Assembly: GCA_050116035.1 (NCBI GenBank)
Contig: JASFPJ010000074.1
Location: 1 to 12,399 of the forward strand
Direction of reading: 5' to 3'
Length of the DNA stretch: 12,399 bases
Source: SOIA01 sp050116035
GTDB lineage: Bacteria > Acidobacteriota > Aminicenantia > Aminicenantales > Aminicenantaceae
Positions within the stretch are counted from its first letter, which is position 1, and every line of letters starts with the position of its first letter. The position numbers and the translations under genes are program-made. The notes under the pieces were generated by a model. The model did not search any database and had not been told where the DNA came from. It saw nothing but the letters and a program-made list of their open reading frames with translations. This document shows, one piece after another, positions 6,937 through 12,399 of this stretch.

Positions 6937-8838
6937 ATGCGTAAACGATTTATTTCATTGTTGGTGGTATTATCCATTTTCATCTTTGGATGCGTCCCCA
7001 AGGAGCAGATACCTCGCCTTGTTCCGATGGAGGATTTTTTCAAGAATCCTGAAAGCACAGGGTACGACCTCTCTCCAGATGGAGAGCATATTGCCTTTTT
7101 AAAACCCTGGCAAAACAGGTTGAACGTTCATGTGCAGAAAATTGGGGAAGAAGAAGTGACACGAGTTACTAGTGCAACAGAGAGAGACATCGCGGGTTAC
7201 ATGTGGGCGAATAACGAGCGCATCGCTTATGTCCAGGATACAGCAGGGGATGAAAATTTTAGGGTGTATGCTGTGGATATTGACGGCTCTGATTTCAAGG
7301 AACTCACACCTTTTGAAAAAGTAAGAGCAAGCATAATCGATGAGCTGGAAAACGATCCCGAGCACATGTTGATCGACATGAATAAAAGGGATGCTCGAGT
7401 TTTTGATGTTTATCGGATTAACATCAACACCGGCAAAATGGAGATGATCGCTCAAAATCCAGGCAATATCACAGGTTGGATGACTGATCATGACGGCAAT
7501 TTGAGGATTGCCCTCACCACGGACGGAGTCAACACCAGTGTTCTCTACCGTGATTCTGAAAAGGGTGATTTCCAAGTGCTGATCACAACCAGTTTCAAAG
7601 AAACCTTTAATCCATTATTCTTTACATTCGATAACAAGAACCTCTATATCGCCTCCAACATAGGCCGGGATAAAGAAGCCATTTATGAATATGATGTCAA
7701 GAATAAGAAGAACATCAGGCTTTTATACGAACATCCTGATGTCGATGTGAACAGCTTGATGAGATCCGATAAGCGGAAAAAAATTACAGGAACTTACTAC
7801 TACACAGAAAAGATGCATTATCATTTTTTTGATGAAGATAGAGAGAAGCTCCAGATGGATCTGGAAAAAAGATTACCGGGGTATGAAGCTCGTGTCTACA
7901 GCATGAGCAAAGATGAAACCAAAATCCTGGTGAGAACATTCAGCGACAGGTCTCTCGGAGCCTATTATTATCTGAATCGTGGTACCAACGAATTCATGAA
8001 GCTGGTGGATGTCAGCCCGTGGCTGAGCGAGGATGAAATGGCTGAAATGAAGCCCATTTCCTACACATCCCGGGATGGATTGACCATCCATGGATATTTG
8101 ACTCTACCTAAAGGCTTTAAACCTAAAAACCTTCCGGTTATCATTCTCCCTCATGGCGGCCCCTGGGCAAGAGACACATGGGGTTTCATACCTGAGGTTC
8201 AATTCCTGGCGAACCGGGGCTATGCGGTTTTGCAGATGAATTTCAGAACATCCACCGGTTATGGACGAAAATTCTGGGAAGCCGGATTCAGGCAGAACGG
8301 GCTGGCTATTCAGGATGATATCACGGACGGAGTCAAATGGTTGATCGACCAGGGAATCGCTGACTCGGAGCGTGTGGGTATCATGGGCGGTTCTTATGGA
8401 GGGTACTGCACATTGGCTGGTTTGGCCTTCACTCCTGATCTGTATGCCTGCGGCGTGGATTATGTGGGCATCTCGAGCTGGTTTACGATTTTGGAAGGTA
8501 TCCCACCCTACTGGGAACCCATGAAGGAGATGTTTTATGAAATGGTGGGTCATCCGGAAAAAGATAAAGAGCTTCTCGAGAGGACTTCGCCTCTTTTCCA
8601 TGCGGATAAGATTAAGGTCCCGCTGTTCGTTGCTCAAGGTGCTAATGACCCGCGTGTGAATAAGATCGAGTCAGACCAGATCGTAGAAGCAGTCAAAAAG
8701 CAAGGTGTGGACGTCGAGTACATGGTCAAAGAGAATGAAGGACACGGCTTCCGCAATGAGGAAAACCGGTTCGATTTTTACAGAGCCGTGGAGAAATTCC
8801 TGGCCAAGCATTTGGGTGGAAGAGCCGAACAGAAGTAA
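6937..8838 (+). CDS. S9-family (prolyl oligopeptidase-like) serine peptidase, lipoprotein
   Basis: This 633-residue enzyme has the S9 architecture: an N-terminal beta-propeller (about 30-370) that screens substrates by size, and a C-terminal alpha/beta-hydrolase domain (about 375-633). The catalytic triad is complete: Ser486 in GGSYGGY, Asp571 in GANDPRV and His603 in EGHGF. HGGP (406-409) supplies the oxyanion region. Closest relatives by motif are dipeptidyl-aminopeptidase / acylaminoacyl-peptidase types; which of these cannot be read from sequence. The N-terminus MRKRF, a hydrophobic run and FGC (Cys19) form a lipoprotein signal, so the enzyme is probably tethered outside the cytoplasm, where it would digest short peptides alongside the neighbouring M14 carboxypeptidase. 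AAGGAGG (6925-6931) lies 5 bases before the ATG. A hairpin-forming repeat begins 8 bases after the stop. Confidence 0.93.
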   Translation: MRKRFISLLVVLSIFIFGCVPKEQIPRLVPMEDFFKNPESTGYDLSPDGEHIAFLKPWQNRLNVHVQKIGEEEVTRVTSATERDIAGYMWANNERIAYVQDTAGDENFRVYAVDIDGSDFKELTPFEKVRASIIDELENDPEHMLIDMNKRDARVFDVYRININTGKMEMIAQNPGNITGWMTDHDGNLRIALTTDGVNTSVLYRDSEKGDFQVLITTSFKETFNPLFFTFDNKNLYIASNIGRDKEAIYEYDVKNKKNIRLLYEHPDVDVNSLMRSDKRKKITGTYYYTEKMHYHFFDEDREKLQMDLEKRLPGYEARVYSMSKDETKILVRTFSDRSLGAYYYLNRGTNEFMKLVDVSPWLSEDEMAEMKPISYTSRDGLTIHGYLTLPKGFKPKNLPVIILPHGGPWARDTWGFIPEVQFLANRGYAVLQMNFRTSTGYGRKFWEAGFRQNGLAIQDDITDGVKWLIDQGIADSERVGIMGGSYGGYCTLAGLAFTPDLYACGVDYVGISSWFTILEGIPPYWEPMKEMFYEMVGHPEKDKELLERTSPLFHADKIKVPLFVAQGANDPRVNKIESDQIVEAVKKQGVDVEYMVKENEGHGFRNEENRFDFYRAVEKFLAKHLGGRAEQK

Positions 8839-8845
8839 ATGTATC

Positions 8846-8891
8846 GGGGTCAGACTTTGATAACTTTAATATATTATTAAAGCCTGACCCC
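8846..8891. repeat. REP-like inverted repeat, possible bidirectional terminator
   Basis: GGGGTCAGACTTT (8846-8858) and AAAGCCTGACCCC (8879-8891) are inverted copies with one mismatch in 13. A second pairing, CTTTAAT (8864-8870) with ATTAAAG (8876-8882), gives an inner hairpin with a 5-base loop. The GGGGTCAG...CTGACCCC arms recall short repeats seen between genes in many environmental bacterial genomes, often attributed to REP-associated transposases; that is recollection, not a search. It sits right after the S9 stop and could end transcription from that side. Confidence 0.7.
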
Positions 8892-8908
8892 AATTTGTTT
8901 AAAATGTC

Positions 8909-8975
8909 ATTGCGAGTTTGCGTGGCAATCTTGTACAAAAGGATGTGATTGCGAACGAAGTGTGGCAATCTCGTA
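8909..8975. repeat. Pair of CATTGCGAG...GGCAATC-type interspersed repeats
   Basis: Two diverged direct copies lie 39 bases apart: 8909-8935, which begins ATTGCGAG and contains GTGGCAATCT, and 8948-8975, which begins ATTGCGAACGAAG and contains GTGGCAATCTCGTA. Each is a small imperfect palindrome, with ATTGC pairing to GCAAT. The motif matches the widespread intergenic family with consensus near ATTGCGAGCGAAGCGTGGCAATCTC, known to me from many phyla. No transposase lies nearby, so these are likely non-autonomous copies mobilised in trans or old relics. Confidence 0.7.
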
Positions 8976-9004
8976 TCGAAATTATGCCACTCGACATTGA
9001 ATTG

Positions 9005-11335
9005 TTATTTTTTCCTGATTTCTGCCTTATCACGCCAGTAGCGCAGTTTTCCGACTCCCTTGGTCTCTGGGCTTCCGTCAAAAGCCAATCCGAAAAATCC
9101 TGATTTGGCTTCAACGAGTACCTTATCTTTATACAACGCCTTGGTCAGGTTGACGATCGTGTAATGGAGTTCTGTCCCCTTTAATGAGGCAAAAACAAGA
9201 TCGCCGTTGGTTTCTATATCGCCGAAGCTGATTTTGCCAGACTCATAGGTGTATCTGGGCCGGCGCCAGTCTCGAGCCATATCCATCCGTAGGTCATTCT
9301 TTACCCCTACTGTGACTTTTTTGTCTCCTATACTGATCTGAACTCCGAGGCCTGCTCTCTCGGGCAAGACTGGGAGGAGGCTGATTTGCTCGGCCAGCTT
9401 CTGTGGAGATTCTCCCGCAGAGTGGGGGATGAGCACGGTGATAAATCCGACCGTTTCACCCAACTCGAAATGCTGGGCTGTTATCTGATGGATGAGCGTT
9501 TCATCTTGATAGTGGCGTTTTTCATGTTCCACACCCTCCAGGCGGTAATGGGTGAGAGGAAAAACGATGAGAAGATGCCTGTCCTGGGGCAGCTGTCGAG
9601 TCTGGATCTTGTCGTAAACCGTGTCATACCAGTGTTCCCCTTGCGCCATAATTTTCCGTGTGTGCCAGAGGTTGGCGAGCGTGAAGAATTCCTCTTTCCG
9701 TGATTTAAAGACATCGAACACCACAAAAATTTCAAGGTCTTTGACATAAGTGATGACTCGGTCCCACTCGTATCCCATGTTGGAATCGATGAGCCGCGTC
9801 CGGCTGTAGTCGAAGTCCGGGAGGGAGAGGAAATCGATTTTCTGAGTGCGGACAATCCGGTAGGAGCCCGCGTTGTGGAGAAAGTCGAGAATGCCCTGAC
9901 CCGGAACCGCATCGCGGATGCTGTAACGGAATTGTCCCTGTTTCTGTCCCATCCAGATTTTCTCTGGACGCACGCACAGCCGGTTATGGAAGTAATCCTG
10001 GCGAAAAGCCCCGTACGGACCGCTGGGCATGTAATCCCTGTATCCACCGTCATGAAGGAGCACAGAACCTCCGGACATCAGAAGTGTGATGCTGTTTTCA
10101 TCGGAGTGGCCGTGAGTCATCTTTTCTTCTTCGACCGGGATCGTATCCCTTAAATAATCGCGGAAATTGAGCCCGCCGTCTCCCTCATCCCTGTAATTCA
10201 AGAGCAGATAAGTCGATTTGTTGCTCCATCCGTTGCGAAAGACGATTTTCTTCCCCTGGACATCTTCCATGACTTCCTGAGAGAGGTTTTCTGGCGGGAT
10301 AGCCGGGACTTCATCGTTTCCCCAGAGGTAACAGTCCAGGAAGATATAGCCCAGTCCGACGCTGGTGGGATTGTCGAAATCGATGAATTTTCGGGCAATC
10401 GTGGAAGCCGCCCATTTCATTTGGGGATTTTTGTACTGCGCGGCCGCCGTTTCGAAAAACACCAGGAAGAGCTGCCAGTTGGAGAGCCAGTTGGCGTCCC
10501 CAAAATCCGGAATCATATCCGCAGGGCTCATCAGGTTGAGGAAATAATGAGCGTAGTAGTACATCTCTGGTGTTTTAAACAACTCGTTCATTTTGTCCTT
10601 GGCGTTCGCATACCCGCAGAGAGAGTAGAGCCAGACACCGTGGTAGATAGTGGCATCCTCGATCTGCCAGTTTCCCCAGTTGTCATCCCCCAGAGCTTTA
10701 CGCTGCATCTCCCACTTTGGAGCGTTGGGATGGCTGGGAAGGGCGCGCACAGCCCAGGCCAATGACTCTGCCCGGAGGGCGGCCCGGTTCATCGGCCCCC
10801 ATTCCTGAGTGCGGAGAAGATAGGCCATGCTCTCAGTTATTGTCGCCTCGATTTTTTTCTTTTCGGATTTGTTAAAGATTTTGAGGCGGTTGAGTGTATC
10901 GTAGGCGCGGATGTAGCGCATCACGGTGAAAAAATCCGGAAGAGCCGGGACACCGTCCGCATAATCCGGGCGTTGCTGGATAGATGATTCCGGATACTGG
11001 GAGCGGTAGTCTCCGTATTCGAGGAGTATTTTTTTGACTCGTCTGGCGTATTCCGGTTTTTTCTCTTTTTCGTGGAGATGGCTGTATATGACCGACATCT
11101 CCAGGAGTCCTCCCGGAGGTCTGTACCCGAACACACTCTCCGGGTCAAAGCGCTGTTTCCACTTCGTGATCAGCTCATCGTAGTTATCCCATGTCCAGTC
11201 TGCCGCGGCCCGGGCATAATCCAGGTATTTGGCCCGGGGCACGATTTCAGCAGAAAACGCCTGATTGGCGAGAATAATTAAAAAGAGGATGGCGAATACA
11301 AAGCCAAAGGATTTTTTTAATTTTCCTTTATTCAT
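9005..11335 (-). CDS. Heparinase II/III-like secreted protein (putative polysaccharide lyase)
   Basis: The 776-residue protein starts at 11335, where a very strong ribosome binding site lies 6 bases upstream; a longer frame from 11368 would add 11 residues but lacks this support. MNKGKLKK followed by a long hydrophobic run ending NQAFSA is a typical signal peptide. Residues about 30-370 look all-helical and Trp/Tyr-rich, as expected for an (alpha/alpha) toroid. The rest is beta-rich. The heparinase II/III core is clear: HGHSDENS (His408, His410, Asp412), then LLHDGGY, then FHNR (His450, Asn451). Such enzymes cleave uronic-acid-containing glycans by beta-elimination. The usual NNH-type catalytic motif of the toroid is not obvious; MNRA (Asn183) or IYHG (Tyr231-His232) might substitute. 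No other carbohydrate-active gene, sulfatase or SusCD pair is nearby, so the substrate cannot be named. It diverges from the kinase gene. Confidence 0.85.
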   Translation of the reverse strand: MNKGKLKKSFGFVFAILFLIILANQAFSAEIVPRAKYLDYARAAADWTWDNYDELITKWKQRFDPESVFGYRPPGGLLEMSVIYSHLHEKEKKPEYARRVKKILLEYGDYRSQYPESSIQQRPDYADGVPALPDFFTVMRYIRAYDTLNRLKIFNKSEKKKIEATITESMAYLLRTQEWGPMNRAALRAESLAWAVRALPSHPNAPKWEMQRKALGDDNWGNWQIEDATIYHGVWLYSLCGYANAKDKMNELFKTPEMYYYAHYFLNLMSPADMIPDFGDANWLSNWQLFLVFFETAAAQYKNPQMKWAASTIARKFIDFDNPTSVGLGYIFLDCYLWGNDEVPAIPPENLSQEVMEDVQGKKIVFRNGWSNKSTYLLLNYRDEGDGGLNFRDYLRDTIPVEEEKMTHGHSDENSITLLMSGGSVLLHDGGYRDYMPSGPYGAFRQDYFHNRLCVRPEKIWMGQKQGQFRYSIRDAVPGQGILDFLHNAGSYRIVRTQKIDFLSLPDFDYSRTRLIDSNMGYEWDRVITYVKDLEIFVVFDVFKSRKEEFFTLANLWHTRKIMAQGEHWYDTVYDKIQTRQLPQDRHLLIVFPLTHYRLEGVEHEKRHYQDETLIHQITAQHFELGETVGFITVLIPHSAGESPQKLAEQISLLPVLPERAGLGVQISIGDKKVTVGVKNDLRMDMARDWRRPRYTYESGKISFGDIETNGDLVFASLKGTELHYTIVNLTKALYKDKVLVEAKSGFFGLAFDGSPETKGVGKLRYWRDKAEIRKK

Positions 11336-11341
11336 CGGAAG

Positions 11342-11350
11342 CCTCCCTCC
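11342..11350 (-). promoter_or_regulatory. Ribosome binding site that decides the start of the heparinase-like gene
   Basis: On the minus strand GGAGGGAGG ends 6 bases before the ATG at 11335. It lies inside the extra stretch that a start at 11368 would translate, so the downstream ATG, which also gives a well-formed signal peptide, is the better choice. Confidence 0.75.
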
Positions 11351-11565
11351 ATGTTGACATGTCTTCATGGGGAAATGAATGATGTGAAGTCATTTTTTGA
11401 CGACAAAGCCTCATTTTTTCTTGAATCAGTCTGAGTGCGTCTATGATATGAAAAAGAGTTGTGCGTTGCAACAAGCCATTCAAAACCAGGTATTTTAAGC
11501 TTTTATTTAATACTCAGAACTATCCTCAATTAACAAAGCTATTCAGTGTTTGGCTCTGAATTCAT

Positions 11566-11594
11566 TTGACTAATTTTGGATGAGTTGATATTCT
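11566..11594 (+). promoter_or_regulatory. Sigma-70-type promoter for the kinase gene
   Basis: TTGACT (11566-11571) and TATTCT (11589-11594) are separated by 17 bases. The match is five of six and four of six to consensus. Transcription would start near 11601, leaving about 24 bases to the ATG with AGGGAAAG (11611-11618) as ribosome binding site. The rest of the 289-base divergent gap shows nothing else clear; I found no convincing promoter for the opposite gene. Confidence 0.42.
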
Positions 11595-11624
11595 TTTGCC
11601 AAACTCAAAAAGGGAAAGATAAGC

Positions 11625-12399
11625 ATGAAATGTCCCAAGTGCCATTTCGACAATCCAGACGACACTCTTTACTGCGGAAAGTGCGCCACACCCCTCCCTT
11701 CCTCAAAGGAAATCCCTGTCACTGAAACCCTTGAAACACCCACCGAAGAACTAACCAGAGGAACCACTTTTGCTGGGAGATACGAAATCATAGAAGAGCT
11801 GGGAAAAGGAGGCATGGGTAAGGTCTATAGGGTGGAAGATAAGAAGATTAAAGAAGAGGTAGCCCTAAAACTTATTAAACCTGAAGTCGCCTCAGATAAG
11901 AAAATCATAGAACGTTTCAGCAACGAGTTGAAGATGGCCCGCAAGATTGCCCACAGGAACGTGTGCAGGATGTATGACCTTGGTGAAGAGAAAGGCACAC
12001 ACTACATCACTATGGAGTATGTTCCTGGGGAAGATTTGAAGAGATTAATCAGAAAAGTAGGCCAATTCAGTGCCGGGAAAACTATTTTAATGGCCAAGCA
12101 AGTCTGTGAAGGATTAGCAGAAGCTCACCGCCTGGGAGTTGTGCATCGTGATTTAAAGCCCCAGAATATCATGGTTGATGAGGAAGGGAATGCCCGCATC
12201 ATGGATTTTGGGATAGCTCGAACTGTGAAGGGTAAAGGCCTTACAGGCGCTGGTGTGATGGTCGGGACACCAGAGTATATGTCACCCGAGCAGGCTGAAG
12301 TAAAAGAGGTAGACCAGCGTTCGGATATATACTCATTGGGAGTTATTCTTTATGAGATGGTGACAGGTAGAGTTCCTTTTGAGGGAGAGACGCCTTTAG
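11625..12399 (+). CDS. Zinc-ribbon serine/threonine protein kinase, N-terminal part (cut by window end)
   Basis: The open frame runs off the right edge after 258 codons, so the C-terminus is missing. Residues 1-21 form a zinc ribbon: CPKC (Cys3, Cys6) and CGKC (Cys17, Cys20). A Pro/Thr/Glu-rich linker follows, then a Hanks-type kinase domain from Arg52. All key residues are present: the glycine loop GKGGMGKV (60-67), Lys82 in VALK, Glu101 in the C helix, HRDLKPQN (174-181), DFG (194-196) and GTPEYMSPE (214-222). The Arg before the catalytic Asp marks it as an RD kinase, usually switched on by activation-loop phosphorylation; Thr207 and Thr215 are candidates. The kinase would phosphorylate Ser/Thr in target proteins. 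In relatives the missing part often holds a membrane helix and TPR, WD40 or other sensor domains. No substrate or partner gene is adjacent. Confidence 0.93.
   Translation, partial: MKCPKCHFDNPDDTLYCGKCATPLPSSKEIPVTETLETPTEELTRGTTFAGRYEIIEELGKGGMGKVYRVEDKKIKEEVALKLIKPEVASDKKIIERFSNELKMARKIAHRNVCRMYDLGEEKGTHYITMEYVPGEDLKRLIRKVGQFSAGKTILMAKQVCEGLAEAHRLGVVHRDLKPQNIMVDEEGNARIMDFGIARTVKGKGLTGAGVMVGTPEYMSPEQAEVKEVDQRSDIYSLGVILYEMVTGRVPFEGETPL

Noticed and set aside
8104..8637. A 177-codon minus-strand frame opposite the S9 catalytic domain
   Set aside because: It is antisense to the conserved Ser and oxyanion motifs, whose codon constraint explains the lack of stops.
8909..8975. The two repeated units considered as a CRISPR array
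   Set aside because: There are only two diverged copies with one short spacer, they match a dispersed repeat type, and no cas genes are present.
9481..10053. A 190-codon minus-strand frame inside the heparinase-like gene
   Set aside because: Same strand but out of frame with the supported gene. It is Ser/Thr/Arg-rich in the manner of frame-shifted coding sequence, with no ribosome binding site.
11336..11368. Longer start (11 extra residues) for the heparinase-like gene
   Set aside because: The extra stretch contains the strong GGAGGGAGG site, and the shorter start gives a cleaner signal peptide.

Overview
The window looks like a chromosomal segment from an uncultured, free-living, protein- and polysaccharide-degrading bacterium. 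The best guess is Candidatus Aminicenantes or a similar deep-branching lineage. That guess rests on gene content and style: long secreted peptidases, lone divergently placed genes, and a Ser/Thr kinase with an N-terminal zinc ribbon. It is an inference, because no marker gene is present. Base composition is moderate over the genes and clearly AT-richer between them. There are no tRNA, rRNA, CRISPR, phage or transposase genes.

Layout, left to right. (1) Up to 1659, plus strand: a gamma-glutamyltransferase-like Ntn-hydrolase lipoprotein, probably cut at its 5' end by the window edge. (2) 1672-2352, minus: a PrsW-type intramembrane metalloprotease, convergent with the first gene. (3) 2353-2809: a gene-free gap holding a roughly 250-bp element with 14-bp perfect terminal inverted repeats and internal hairpins. 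(4) 2810-3601, minus: an unrecognised exported protein with a coiled coil and an acidic tract, behind a good sigma-70-type promoter. (5) 3700-6477, minus: a 925-residue secreted M14 zinc carboxypeptidase with a C-terminal domain that resembles a class I amidotransferase fold. (6) 6478-6936: an AT-rich divergent intergenic region. (7) 6937-8838, plus: an S9 prolyl-oligopeptidase-family lipoprotein. (8) 8839-9004: a compact block of REP-like repeats between convergent genes. (9) 9005-11335, minus: a heparinase II/III-like secreted protein. (10) 11625 to the end, plus: the N-terminal part of a zinc-ribbon Ser/Thr protein kinase.

The genes share a theme rather than an operon. Four of the seven are predicted extracytoplasmic hydrolases or lyases (GGT-like, M14, S9, heparinase-like). 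One is a membrane protease and one an exported protein of unknown role. Each appears to be transcribed separately, since the gaps are long and orientations alternate. Together they fit a cell that digests peptides and an acidic polysaccharide outside the cytoplasm and imports the products.

No clearly new multi-gene system is visible. The items most worth a second look are the loss of nearly all classical gamma-glutamyl-binding residues in the first enzyme while its catalytic threonine is kept, the inverted-repeat element at about 2399-2649, the composite repeat block at 8846-8975, and the unrecognised exported coiled-coil protein.
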